Position numbers and translations under genes: made by a program
Notes under the pieces: generated by a model
Databases searched by the model: none
Seen by the model: only the letters and a program-made list of their open reading frames with translations
What the model was told of the DNA's origin: nothing
In this document: piece after piece, positions 8,185 through 17,070 of the stretch
Layout: every line of letters starts with the position of its first letter
Position numbering within the stretch: the first letter of the stretch is position 1
Source of the DNA: JANXVV01 sp038230975
Lineage (GTDB): Bacteria; Planctomycetota; Phycisphaerae; Tepidisphaerales; Tepidisphaeraceae
Reading direction: 5' to 3'
Assembly: GCA_038230975.1 (NCBI GenBank)
Contig: JBBRMF010000016.1
Coordinates: forward strand, 1-38,543
Length of the DNA: 38,543 nt

Positions 8185-9900
8185 CTATCGAATAAACCGC
8201 ATCTGCCCGATATTCGGGACCAATGCCGGTGCGCTTTTGGCCGGTCGGAAACCAGCGGGCCAATACACAAAAAATGCCCTACCCAGCATAAACCGCTCCG
8301 GCACACGGCCGGCTTCGGCATGAAGGTCTTCATCTTTCAGATCGACCGGCTCCCACCAGAAGCGGGCGTCGTAGCTCATGGGGGAGTTGTCGCCCATGAC
8401 AAAAAATTCATTCTCACCGAGCACCACCGGCCCGCCGTTACCACCGGGCATCGGTTCAGCGCCGGCCCACAACTGCTGCTGATGGTTCGCGAGTTTCGGA
8501 GTGTAATAGACATCGCGCCAGAGACTGATATGACTGACTTCACACGCCTGTCGCTCGGCAATGATTGAAGCCGTCGGTGGGGGCAGGGGGGGGTGATGCC
8601 TTGCGCTGCTCGCAAAATCCCCCGCGCGAGAGGGATAAGACCCGTAGCGTTGATGATCCAACTGCCGATGCTCAAGATCGTCGATGTCCGGGTGATAATC
8701 ATCGTTCGTGGTTTGAAGCACATCTCGGCCATCAATGCGCAACGTGACCTGGTAATCCACATTTGAAAACTCAATGTGAATCGGTTTGTTAGGCCGGAAG
8801 GGCAGTTCTGCCATTTTAGGTTGGCTTGACTGGATTCCGTTCACTTCATGAATAAGTCGCACCGCATTCGAGGCAAACTCGGCAGTGAAGGCGTGATCGA
8901 GCTTGGTCAGTCGAAGCCGAAGCGGCCCATCGCCGGTGGATCGCGTGTAGTAGAGATCCAGCTTCAGATCACTGACCGGATATTCACCCAGCCAGGGGGA
9001 GTGACCTCGATAGGCGGAATAGTTTTTGGACGAATGCTTCTGATCGTAGCCGATCCAATCATAGAACGCGGCGTTTTTATTGTCGGGGCGGTTGGCATCA
9101 CCGTTAAAAGAAATCGTGCCGGTGGAATCAGATCCATCGAACTTGAACACCCGACCCAGCGAGGCGTCGGTCGACCACTTTCCACTGCCGGTCGTCTGCT
9201 GCCAGGGTTGCTGCCATTTTGATTGACGCGCGAAGTTGGATTCCGGGTGGTAATCATTGTCGTAAAGCAATCGCCACAATGACTCCTGCGCGGCAGGGGA
9301 CTTGCGCGCAATTTTAAAGTGATCTGCTCCCCGGGCTTTCACATAGATATCCCCGTCAAGAACCATGATGGTCTCGCCGGGTTTACCGATCAATCGCTTG
9401 ATAAAGTTCGTGCTGTAGTCTTTGGCTTTTTCGGACGGGCTTTTGAAAACCACGACATCCCACCGCTGTGGGTCTTGAAGAAGATAGAGATATTTCAGGA
9501 CCAGAATCCGGTCGCCATACCAGACGGCAGGATTGGCCTCCGGGGGAAGGCGCAGCCCGCAATTCGGGCAGTGAATTTCATCGTATATGACTGGAACGGC
9601 GTGACTCGAACCCTCGTCTACCGATTGAACATGATCGGGGATTTCGGCATCGTCATCCGACATCTTCGGGCTGGAATAATTCACATCAAATCGATAGCCG
9701 CAATCCGGGCAGGAAAATCGGCTATGCGCGCCGAGCAAAGTGGGTGCCATCGAACCGGTGGGGATCACGAATGCTTCAACGACGAAACAGCGAAAGATGA
9801 ATGCAAGAATAAACGCGACGAGAATAGACTCGAGCGTCTCTTTAACGTTGGCACCGCCGTCATCGTGATGGGGAGCAGTCTCGGCGGGGGGGGCATCCAT
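8185..9900 (-). CDS. lepB: Signal peptidase I, large form with zinc-ribbon and long insert
   Basis: Type I signal peptidase (S26) that cleaves Sec signal peptides at the membrane. One N-terminal membrane helix (about residues 24-43) precedes the catalytic box IPTGSMAPTL with Ser50. The general base is Lys168 in NFIKRLIGKPGE, after the DVVVF box. The late box VMGDNSPMSYDAR (from about residue 501) is intact. At 571 aa it is much longer than the usual 200-330 aa. Between Ser50 and Lys168 are two CxxC pairs (CPDCGYRFDVN near 64, CPNCGLR near 111) forming a probable zinc ribbon. Between about 185 and 485 is a long insertion with a LamG/concanavalin-like beta pattern (IHIEFSNVDYQVTLRIDG). It lies 39 bases behind the anti-sigma-like gene on the same strand. 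The catalytic residues suggest an active enzyme. Confidence 0.92.
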   Translation of the reverse strand: MDAPPAETAPHHDDGGANVKETLESILVAFILAFIFRCFVVEAFVIPTGSMAPTLLGAHSRFSCPDCGYRFDVNYSSPKMSDDDAEIPDHVQSVDEGSSHAVPVIYDEIHCPNCGLRLPPEANPAVWYGDRILVLKYLYLLQDPQRWDVVVFKSPSEKAKDYSTNFIKRLIGKPGETIMVLDGDIYVKARGADHFKIARKSPAAQESLWRLLYDNDYHPESNFARQSKWQQPWQQTTGSGKWSTDASLGRVFKFDGSDSTGTISFNGDANRPDNKNAAFYDWIGYDQKHSSKNYSAYRGHSPWLGEYPVSDLKLDLYYTRSTGDGPLRLRLTKLDHAFTAEFASNAVRLIHEVNGIQSSQPKMAELPFRPNKPIHIEFSNVDYQVTLRIDGRDVLQTTNDDYHPDIDDLEHRQLDHQRYGSYPSRAGDFASSARHHPPLPPPTASIIAERQACEVSHISLWRDVYYTPKLANHQQQLWAGAEPMPGGNGGPVVLGENEFFVMGDNSPMSYDARFWWEPVDLKDEDLHAEAGRVPERFMLGRAFFVYWPAGFRPAKSAPALVPNIGQMRFIR

Positions 9901-9939
9901 GTGCGGTATGTTAGGGGATCACGATCAACCCGCAAGCGA

Positions 9940-10782
9940 TTACGGCTCGCGGGAAATACCCGCGACTGAAATGCGAGGGCCGGTCAATTCGGCGACAGTG
10001 GCTTCGGCGCTGTGCTTGTCGAAAATGCCATCAAGCTGATCGACGGTTAATTCACCTGGCAGACTGTGTCCCACGAGGCAATACAGTGCGCCATCTTCCG
10101 CGCGAACGATCACCGAATGCCCATCTTCGGTCGTGCCGTGATAAGTTTGATGTTGAGTGAGGGAAGGAATTGCTGAGGTCGGGAGGGAGAAAACGGAAAG
10201 TGTTTCAGTGCCTTTGCGGAAGAGCAGGTGAGCCGTATCAATGCCAGCGATTGGGCAGATAGACGCGCCGCTGAATTGCCACCCTTCGTGCGACAAATCA
10301 GCGGCCAATACCGGATGGTGCAATTCCTGTTTGAGATAGCGACCAATCTCCGGATATGAAGCCGTGCGAATGACCGGAAGATGATGATCCGGCGCACCGC
10401 AGCAGTGTTCATGTCGAGCAATCGCTGCAGCTTCAAACACCTTGGGCATGGCCTGAGCCGAACCTGAGAGAAAGAACGCCGTCAACCCGATCGTGACGAG
10501 CATGGATGCCGCGATCGCCAAACCAGGGAGCATTGTTGACCAACCATTGGCCGACATCGTCTGCGGGTTAATCCGCATCGTTCCGGATGAGAGGCCGTTG
10601 GGGACAGCAAAAGCGTGATTCCCGCCAACAACCATCGGTAAGATGGGGGTTTCGTCGCCCTCTTTTAAAGCAAGCCTGATTCGATCACGAAGATGCTCCG
10701 GTGTCTTGAGGACGGGAACCGCACGCTTCAAGGCAAGCTTGAGCGCGGGATCTTCGAAAATAAGTTCGTCGGAGTACTTCAT
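9940..10782 (-). CDS. Membrane anti-sigma-like protein without zinc finger, partner of ECF sigma at 10846
   Basis: Membrane protein of 280 aa encoded 63 bases downstream of an ECF sigma gene, the normal place for its anti-sigma factor. The N-terminal 80 residues are cytoplasmic-type and include TPEHLRDRIRLALKEGD, which resembles the helix after the zinc finger in anti-sigma proteins. The HxxxCxxC motif itself is absent. A single membrane helix spans about 85-108. The outer domain starts with a His/Cys cluster HEHCCGAPDHHLP (about 124-136), then CPIAGIDTAHLLFRKGTETLSVFSLP, a pattern seen in extracytoplasmic parts of some anti-sigma-like proteins. The cluster could bind metal or sense redox state; this is inference. 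The function call rests mainly on gene order and topology. Confidence 0.65.
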   Translation of the reverse strand: MKYSDELIFEDPALKLALKRAVPVLKTPEHLRDRIRLALKEGDETPILPMVVGGNHAFAVPNGLSSGTMRINPQTMSANGWSTMLPGLAIAASMLVTIGLTAFFLSGSAQAMPKVFEAAAIARHEHCCGAPDHHLPVIRTASYPEIGRYLKQELHHPVLAADLSHEGWQFSGASICPIAGIDTAHLLFRKGTETLSVFSLPTSAIPSLTQHQTYHGTTEDGHSVIVRAEDGALYCLVGHSLPGELTVDQLDGIFDKHSAEATVAELTGPRISVAGISREP

Positions 10783-10845
10783 GGGCTATTCATCTGAACT
10801 ATCGGACATGCAAATCTATTCCCAAATCCAAATCATACGATACGA

Positions 10846-11433
10846 TCAATTTCCAATGCGATTCTGGTCGGCTTCCCGGGGGCCATTCTCGTGCAGAATG
10901 CCCTGTTCTACCGCAAAATCATGCAGTTGTTCCGATAACTTCTTGCGGGCCCGAAAAAGCCGGCTCATCACCGTGCCCAGCGGAACATCCAATGATTCGG
11001 CGATTTCCTTGTACGACAATTCTTCAACCGCCCAGAGCAGCATCACGCTCTGATATTCTTCAGGCAGCGAAGTGACGGCGCGAGCCAATTGCTCGTCCAT
11101 CCCGTCCCATAAGTTGATGCCCGTATTGGCTCCAGATTGGCCATCCATGGAATGCGCCGCGGATTCCAGCTTGGCATCATCCATCGCCATCGGTTGACGC
11201 TTTTCACGCTGGTAACGGGTGGAATGAAGGTTATGGAGAATTCGCAACAGCCAGGGCCGAATCCCGAACTCCTTCAGGTCAAAACTTTGATAAGACCGCA
11301 AAGCGCGAAGAACCGTTTCCTGTACGAGATCCTCGGCAGTGGCATCGTCCCGGGTCATTCGGCGCGCAACGCGATAGAGCAAATCCAAATGCTCCATGGC
11401 CAAGGCCTCGAATTGGGGACGATCGAGCTTCAT
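10846..11433 (-). CDS. ECF (extracytoplasmic function) RNA polymerase sigma factor
   Basis: Sigma-70 family group 4 protein of about 195 aa that would direct RNA polymerase to stress-type promoters. Region 2 is clear (ALAMEHLDLLYRVARRMTRD, AEDLVQETVLRALRSYQSFD, PWLLRILHNLH). Region 4 follows with LPEEYQSVMLLWAVEELSYKE, IAESLDVPLGTVMSRLFRAR. The chosen ATG at 11433 gives a normal N-terminus (MKLDRPQFEAL). The open frame extends to 11529 but the extra residues look non-coding. No strong ribosome site is seen. It heads a minus-strand run: sigma, anti-sigma-like, signal peptidase I, esterase. It is divergent from the HAD gene, 128 bases away, so their promoters share this gap. ECF operons are usually autoregulated. 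Confidence 0.92.
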   Translation of the reverse strand: MKLDRPQFEALAMEHLDLLYRVARRMTRDDATAEDLVQETVLRALRSYQSFDLKEFGIRPWLLRILHNLHSTRYQREKRQPMAMDDAKLESAAHSMDGQSGANTGINLWDGMDEQLARAVTSLPEEYQSVMLLWAVEELSYKEIAESLDVPLGTVMSRLFRARKKLSEQLHDFAVEQGILHENGPREADQNRIGN

Positions 11434-11561
11434 GCGAAAAATATCACGTTGACACCGCTTCGTGCGATTCGCCTCGTGGCTGAAACAGGATAACGCCCAG
11501 TCGACGGATGTCCAGATGAACGCTACCATTCCCGGCCTTTGAACCGATTCAGGAGCCAGAA

Positions 11562-12143
11562 ATGACCGAAGTTCCTCCCCATATTCGCGGCCTGGTGTTC
11601 GACTGCGACGGCACGATCGCCGACACCATGCCCTTGCATTACGAAGCCTGGCTGATGGCCTTTGGTGAACACGGCCACGATTTCCCCGAAGCGCTCTTTT
11701 ACGAGATGGCCGGCATCCCCACGCACACGATCATCGAAATGCTCAACGAAAAGCATGGCTACCAGATGCCCGTCCGCGAAACCGCCGCACGCAAAGATGC
11801 GATGTTTGAAGAACTGATCCCCCGGGTCAGGCCGATTGAACCGGTGGTGGCCCTCGTCGAGCGTTACGCCGGCAAATTGCCCATGGCGGTCGCGACGGGT
11901 GGGACCCGCTCGCTTTGTTCCAAGACGCTTTCCGCCCTGGATTTACTCCAGCATTTTCAAGCGCTGGTCACCGCCGACGATGTCGAACATGGGAAGCCGT
12001 CACCGGATATTTTTCTCGAGGCCGCCCGCAGAATCAACATTCCTGCCGAGGCTTGTTGCGCGTTTGAAGATGCTGAATTAGGCCTTCAATCCGCCCGCGC
12101 TGCCGGGATGCTGGTGATCGATATTCGGCCGATGCGCAAATGA
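11562..12143 (+). CDS. HAD-superfamily hydrolase, beta-phosphoglucomutase/sugar-phosphatase type
   Basis: Cytoplasmic HAD subfamily IA enzyme of 193 aa. Motif I is FDCDGTIAD (nucleophile Asp14, acid/base Asp16), motif II is AVATGGTR, and motif III/IV is GKPSPDIFLEAAR followed by FEDAELGLQSARAAGM. A helical cap (residues about 20-85) lies between motifs I and II, as in beta-phosphoglucomutase and the YqaB fructose-1-phosphatase. Whether this one is a mutase or a phosphatase is not decided by the motifs. AGGAG at 11551-11555 sits six bases before the ATG and supports the start. It is alone on this strand; the downstream gene converges 27 bases beyond its stop. Confidence 0.88.
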   Translation: MTEVPPHIRGLVFDCDGTIADTMPLHYEAWLMAFGEHGHDFPEALFYEMAGIPTHTIIEMLNEKHGYQMPVRETAARKDAMFEELIPRVRPIEPVVALVERYAGKLPMAVATGGTRSLCSKTLSALDLLQHFQALVTADDVEHGKPSPDIFLEAARRINIPAEACCAFEDAELGLQSARAAGMLVIDIRPMRK

Positions 12144-12170
12144 ACGTGACTCCCGGAGGAATAATCTGAA

Positions 12171-15100
12171 TCACTCTTTCGTCATCGTTTCATCCAGATT
12201 CAGAATCACGCGCGCAAGCACCGTGTATGTGGCCCATTCAATATCGCCGGGTTGCTTGATCGAAGTTGAGCTTGATGAACCGACCAGATCTGTTGGATTC
12301 AGTTCACCGTTCGTAAATCGTAGACGCTGTTTTTCAACGAGCGATTTAAGTTCATTCAATTCTGAATCGGTGGGCGCGCGCGTGACAGCCGATCGAAACG
12401 CGAACGTAATTTTCGCATCATCCGTTTTGCCACCGTCAAGGATCGTTCGTTTCGCCAGCGACTTCGCGCAGTCGACATAGATCTTTTCATTCAGCGAAGT
12501 CAGCGCCTGCAGCGGCGAATTGGATCGCGTTCGGCGAACGCAGGAAGCAAATCCATTGGGGGCATCAAAAATCTGCAAGGCGGGATAGGCCGTTGATCGG
12601 CGATGAAACGTGTAGATCGCGCGGCGATATTTTTCATCCCCGGTCTCCTCAATCCACGGGAATGGCGCGAAACTCGCGGGCGGTTGAAACAAAAATGCCG
12701 GTGCCGGGGGCATCACACTACGACCCCCGATTTTCGCGTTGAGCAAACCGCTCGCCGACAGTGCAATATCCCGCACCGTTTCTGCTTCGGCGCGAACCCG
12801 TGGCCCGCGCGCAAGCAGTCGATTGTACGGATCTTTCGCCAGCAACTCCGCATCGACACTACTCCGTTGTCGATACGTGGCCGACGTGACGATCAATCGT
12901 TGCATCTGCTTGATGCTCCATCCCCGATCCATCAATTCGGAGGCGAGAAAATCAAGCAACTCCGGATGCGACGGCGCCGACCCGGCGATGCCTAAATCCT
13001 CCGAGGTCTCCACGATGCCGGTCCCGAAATAGGCTTGCCAAAGCCGATTGACCAACGCGCGGGCCGTGGTTGGAGATCGGCGATCCACCAGCCAGCGGGC
13101 CAGGGAAAGTCTTGTGGGCTCGGAGTCCGGCGCACTCGGATGCAAGAACGCGGGCGTCCCTGCCGTCACGATGGGGCCCGGTGTATGCAAATCACCACGA
13201 ATCAACACACGCGTCTCGCGCGGCTGCGGTCGCGGCGAAAGAGCAATCGTTGTCGTGCCTGCGGGCCATTCCTTCCAGAGCGATTCGATGCGATCGTTCG
13301 ATTCCTTCCACTCTGGCACAGTCGTGCGCCAGTAGCTGAATAACTGAGCCGTCTGCGCCTTGGAACGTCTTGCGCTTTTAATGCTGAGAATCTCCCGAAT
13401 ACGTTTCGGCAACGGGTCGGCTACAACCGGCCCCGCATCTGTTGTGGCAGAGATGCGAAATCTCCCCAAATTGTGATTCGATCGATCATCACCCGCCAAA
13501 CCGCCGTGATTCTGACCCAGATGAAATGTGATAATACTGCCCGAAGGCTGTGGGAACGGTGGATTCGCCGACACGATCGGCTGCGCGCATTGGAACACGG
13601 CCTTTCGATCCTGATTACGACGACCTGGCCCGGCATCAATTCCCCAGGCAGTATTGTCATCCCCATCCATCGCGAACTGAACCGGCCCGATCGTCCGCAG
13701 AGAACCTCCGGCTATATTGAATTGAGACGGCAGCGATTTGGCGGGCGAATCGAAATCGGAAGTTGCCGCCGAAAATTGAACGCGCGTTTTTTGAGCCGGG
13801 TTCGTCACCGTTGCGACCTCAACGCCGAACTCCGAGAGCGCGCACATTCCCTCGGGAGAACATCCCGGCCCACCCGCCGGAAGCGTGGGATCGGTCAACA
13901 ATTCCAACCGAAACGCCGTGACGCGCGGCAGCTTTGATACCCAGGTAAACGATGCCGTGCCGCGAGGCGCTGACGGCGTTGCCAGCCATGAACCATCTTC
14001 CTGTTTCACATACCAATGCTCGGCGGTGTCCCCGGCGTATTCGATCGGTAACACAATCCAATGCGGTTGTTTTTCAGAGACCCGCCGTTCCCATTCCTCT
14101 TCCCGCGTTTTCCAATCGGGATTCTCGTGCTGCAGTTCCAATTCGATCTGCTGCATCAACTGCTTCAACTCTGTCACCTTTTTCAATCCATCCGCGTCAT
14201 ATACCACCGGCTGGGCCTCGTGAGCCCCATTCAAGAACGCGAAAAGTTTGTAGTATTCATCCTGTGTCAGCGGGTCGCTCTTATGCGAATGACATTGGGC
14301 GCATTGAAGCGTCAGGCCAAGAATCCCAGTACCCACCGCATCCACCCGATCGAACATTGCCGCCAACCGAAATTCTTCCGGATCCACTCCGCCTTCATCG
14401 TTCATCATGGAATTGCGGAGAAATCCCGTGGCTACGATCTGATCCTGCGTCGGGTGCGGTAACTCATCGCCGGCAATCTGCTCGGTGATGAATTGGTCAT
14501 AAGGAAGATCCCGATTGAACGCATTGATCACATAATCTCGGTAAGGCCAAATCACGCGGAGCTTGTCGCGCTGGTAACCGTTGGAGTCGGCATATCGAGC
14601 CGCATCCAGCCAATGCCGCGCCCATTGCTCTCCGTAGTGCGGATTAGCCAGCAGACGATCCACTTGCTTTTCATACGCGTCCGGCGAAGGGTCCGCTAAA
14701 AATGCGTCTACCTCCGCAATCGTGGGAGGCAAACCGATCAGATCGAGATTGAGCCGGCGAACCAGTGTGATTTTGTCCGCTTCGCCGGAAGGATGCAGCC
14801 CATTCTTTTCAAGGCCGGCCAAAATAAATGGGTCAATCGAGTTGTGTCCCCATTTTCCATCTTTGTTCGCGGGAACCAAGTGCCGAGTGGGCGCTGTAAA
14901 CGCCCAGTGGGCTTGGTATGGAGCGCCTTCAGTGATCCATCTTGCCAGCAATTCGATCTGTGGCCGTGTCAGTTGATGATCGCCGTCCGGCGGTGGCATG
15001 CGCTGATCGTCGTCCATCGACGTGATGCGTTTGACAAGCTCACTTCGATCAGGTTTGCCCGGAACAATCGCGGTATCGCCGGATTTAAGGGGCTTTGTCG

Positions 15101-15296
15101 CCAGATCCCGCGCATCGAGCCTTAGACCGCTCTTATGTTTGCCCGAACCGTGACAGCCGAAGCAGTTCTCGGAAAGTATCGGAAGAATATCGTGGGCAAA
15201 ATCGACCGGTTGGGCCAGCGTCGGAGCCGCCACCGTTGGCTCAACAATTGCCACCAACATGAATATGAGAGCGAAAGATAAACGAACCCAATTCAT
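12171..15296 (-). CDS. Planctomycete cytochrome-type protein PSCyt1-DUF1549-DUF1553 (PSD1)
   Basis: Exported protein of about 1041 aa. A signal peptide (residues 1-24) is followed by a haem-c motif CFGCH at 45-49 (PSCyt1 domain). Next come DUF1549 (about 150-360: LNLDLIGLPPTIAEVDAFL, HYGEQWARHWLDAARYADSNGYQ) and a second CAQCHSHK motif. A beta-rich region with discoidin-like features occupies about 430-640. DUF1553 then runs to the end (ALVNRLWQAYFGTGIVETSEDLGIAGS, RSNSPLQALTSLNE). ATG 15296 has GGAG four bases upstream and gives a normal signal peptide; the longer frame to 15374 does not. PSD1 proteins are massively duplicated in planctomycetes and often sit beside DUF1501 proteins or sulfatases; their biochemical role is not settled. 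Here the same-strand upstream gene is an exported esterase and no DUF1501 partner is adjacent. Confidence 0.92.
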   Translation of the reverse strand: MNWVRLSFALIFMLVAIVEPTVAAPTLAQPVDFAHDILPILSENCFGCHGSGKHKSGLRLDARDLATKPLKSGDTAIVPGKPDRSELVKRITSMDDDQRMPPPDGDHQLTRPQIELLARWITEGAPYQAHWAFTAPTRHLVPANKDGKWGHNSIDPFILAGLEKNGLHPSGEADKITLVRRLNLDLIGLPPTIAEVDAFLADPSPDAYEKQVDRLLANPHYGEQWARHWLDAARYADSNGYQRDKLRVIWPYRDYVINAFNRDLPYDQFITEQIAGDELPHPTQDQIVATGFLRNSMMNDEGGVDPEEFRLAAMFDRVDAVGTGILGLTLQCAQCHSHKSDPLTQDEYYKLFAFLNGAHEAQPVVYDADGLKKVTELKQLMQQIELELQHENPDWKTREEEWERRVSEKQPHWIVLPIEYAGDTAEHWYVKQEDGSWLATPSAPRGTASFTWVSKLPRVTAFRLELLTDPTLPAGGPGCSPEGMCALSEFGVEVATVTNPAQKTRVQFSAATSDFDSPAKSLPSQFNIAGGSLRTIGPVQFAMDGDDNTAWGIDAGPGRRNQDRKAVFQCAQPIVSANPPFPQPSGSIITFHLGQNHGGLAGDDRSNHNLGRFRISATTDAGPVVADPLPKRIREILSIKSARRSKAQTAQLFSYWRTTVPEWKESNDRIESLWKEWPAGTTTIALSPRPQPRETRVLIRGDLHTPGPIVTAGTPAFLHPSAPDSEPTRLSLARWLVDRRSPTTARALVNRLWQAYFGTGIVETSEDLGIAGSAPSHPELLDFLASELMDRGWSIKQMQRLIVTSATYRQRSSVDAELLAKDPYNRLLARGPRVRAEAETVRDIALSASGLLNAKIGGRSVMPPAPAFLFQPPASFAPFPWIEETGDEKYRRAIYTFHRRSTAYPALQIFDAPNGFASCVRRTRSNSPLQALTSLNEKIYVDCAKSLAKRTILDGGKTDDAKITFAFRSAVTRAPTDSELNELKSLVEKQRLRFTNGELNPTDLVGSSSSTSIKQPGDIEWATYTVLARVILNLDETMTKE

Positions 15297-15422
15297 TCCA
15301 CTCCATGCGATACAAAAAACCTCATCCCACCCTATATAGCTCTCGGCATGCCGAGGGAAAGCGCTCCAATCCAAAACACTCTGAATTCTTGAACGATTTT
15401 TCCAGAGCGAACGGTTTTCACG

Positions 15423-16313
15423 CTACTTTCCTGCCGGTTTCAGATGCTTGTCAAAAAACGCCATCAGCGCGGAGTCCGCTTTCCTGGCATCTTCGTTTTT
15501 GAATCCATGGCCTGCACCGGGGAGCGTCAGCAATTCCACGTCTACCAGCGCCGCCTGCATCCGCTCGACGAACGAAGTGGCTTGTTCGTACGCCACATAT
15601 TTGTCTTCGGTTCCATGCACGCAAAGCGTCGGGGCCGCCAATGGAGTAACCCAATAGATCGGGCTGCCGAGGATGTGTTCATGGCGTTTTGTATCGAGAT
15701 TGCCTCCAAAAAAGAGCGGGAGCACTTCGGCGGCGTCGACACTTTTGCCATAGGATTTAGTCAGATCACTCGGGCCGAAAAAGTTCACCACGCAGGCGAC
15801 ATCGCTCGATTGATCGAGATTGCCTTCACCCTCAAATTGCTTGATCCCCGCAGTGACGCCAAGAAATTGGGCCAGGTGTCCGCCGGCGGAACCACCGGTC
15901 GTGCCGATGCGGTTTGGATCAACGTGATATTTGGCGGCGTTGGCGCGCAACCAACGCACAGCTGCCTTGCTATCCAGCACGGCCGCCGGGAAAGGGTGCT
16001 TCGGAGCCAGGCGATACGTGATCGTGATGGCGACATAACCATGCTGCGCCAAAGTCATACAAAGCTTGTCATAACCCTCGCGCGTTCCGGCACGAAAACC
16101 ACCACCGTGGATACAGAGAATTGCTGGGAACGGGCCAGCACCCACTTTGGGACGGGCCAGATTCAGCTGCAAATGCGTGTTATCCGGATTGGCATATTCA
16201 ACGCCCTTCTCGAATTGCACGTCGTTCGGAACCGGAAGATCTGCCGCGTGGGCAAGCGAGGTGAATGTACAGAAAATCAAGCAGCAGAGACTCTTAGCGA
16301 TTTGGTTTGGCAT
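15423..16313 (-). CDS. Exported alpha/beta-hydrolase, BD-FAE-type esterase
   Basis: Secreted esterase of about 296 aa. ATG 16313 gives a clean Sec signal peptide with cleavage after AHA (residues 21-23); the longer frame from 16364 adds a basic non-signal start. The oxyanion motif HGGG is at 69-72. The nucleophile elbow GGSAGG places Ser142, with Asp237 (HGTEDKYV) and His269 (GAGHGF) as the other triad members. The HGGG plus GxSAGG pattern is typical of carbohydrate acetyl/feruloyl esterases and hormone-sensitive-lipase relatives. It lies 126 bases upstream of the PSD1 gene on the same strand, and the two may be cotranscribed. It resembles the esterase at 7160-8155 in organisation but not closely in sequence. 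Confidence 0.87.
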   Translation of the reverse strand: MPNQIAKSLCCLIFCTFTSLAHAADLPVPNDVQFEKGVEYANPDNTHLQLNLARPKVGAGPFPAILCIHGGGFRAGTREGYDKLCMTLAQHGYVAITITYRLAPKHPFPAAVLDSKAAVRWLRANAAKYHVDPNRIGTTGGSAGGHLAQFLGVTAGIKQFEGEGNLDQSSDVACVVNFFGPSDLTKSYGKSVDAAEVLPLFFGGNLDTKRHEHILGSPIYWVTPLAAPTLCVHGTEDKYVAYEQATSFVERMQAALVDVELLTLPGAGHGFKNEDARKADSALMAFFDKHLKPAGK

Positions 16314-16477
16314 GAGGGCCGATTTTTGAGCAAGCCGCCTCAAGACGCAAGTGACTGTCCGCATCCATTTGAATCATTTTTTCAGGTTTCGGGAAGATTG
16401 GCGCAAGAAGCGGGAACAATACCTAATATCACGATGAGCAGAACAACGTTTTTGGTTTCGGCAGCGGAGAACTGGGT

Positions 16478-17053
16478 TTGGAGCCGAGCGATCTGGAATT
16501 ATGGCAGTCGGCGGCGAAAGGCGATCACCGGGCGTTTCACGTCCTGATGGGTCGACATTCGCCTAAGCTGTTTCGCGTGGCGCTTTCGCTTTCCGCCAGC
16601 CGATTCGATGCCGAAGATATCTGCCAGGAAACGTTCGTGGCGGCTTTCAAGAGCCTCAAAAGTTTCGACGGACGCGCTTCGGTAAAGACCTGGTTGACTC
16701 GAATCTTGATGCACCGAGCCGCCAAAATCTGGAACAAGCAGCGGAAAGATCGAAAGACGATGTCGCTGCATCGGGAAATCAGCTCCGGGAAAGGTTCGGA
16801 ACCGTCGAATGGTTCGTGGGCCAATCAGCTAAGTGTGCCTTCGACCGCCAGTGCGGTGGATCAGGAGATGGATCTTCTGGAGGCCATTCGCATGCTGGCT
16901 CCGGAATTTCGCGAAACCGTGATTCTTCGCGAGATCGATGGAATGTCTTATCAGGAGATCGCCGACACGCTTGAAATACCGCGAGGAACGGTTGAGTCGC
17001 GGCTCTTTCGAGCCCGAGCGGAATTGAGGAAAAAGTTGACCGGATATTCATAA
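16478..17053 (+). CDS. ECF RNA polymerase sigma factor, first gene of a sigma/anti-sigma/Spy-like cassette
   Basis: Group 4 sigma factor of 191 aa. Region 2: ALSLSASRFDAEDICQET, FVAAFKSLKSFDGRASVKTWL. Region 4: LAPEFRETVILREIDGMSYQE, IADTLEIPRGTVESRLFRARAELRKKL. The start is a TTG at 16478 with GGAG at 16466-16469, eight bases upstream. The only nearby ATG (16434) is out of frame. A TTG start suggests low translation. An anti-sigma gene (17393) and a Spy-like gene (17902) follow on the same strand. The gap to the anti-sigma gene (339 bases) is wide for such a pair and is filled with hairpin repeats. It is not closely similar in linker sequence to the other ECF factor at 10846-11433. Confidence 0.92.
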   Translation: MEPSDLELWQSAAKGDHRAFHVLMGRHSPKLFRVALSLSASRFDAEDICQETFVAAFKSLKSFDGRASVKTWLTRILMHRAAKIWNKQRKDRKTMSLHREISSGKGSEPSNGSWANQLSVPSTASAVDQEMDLLEAIRMLAPEFRETVILREIDGMSYQEIADTLEIPRGTVESRLFRARAELRKKLTGYS

Positions 17054-17070
17054 GGCCCGGGAATTTTTGT

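Noticed and set aside
15444..16547. Plus-strand open frame of 367 codons opposite the esterase gene
   Set aside because: It lies antisense to an esterase with a complete catalytic triad and signal peptide, and has no domain of its own.
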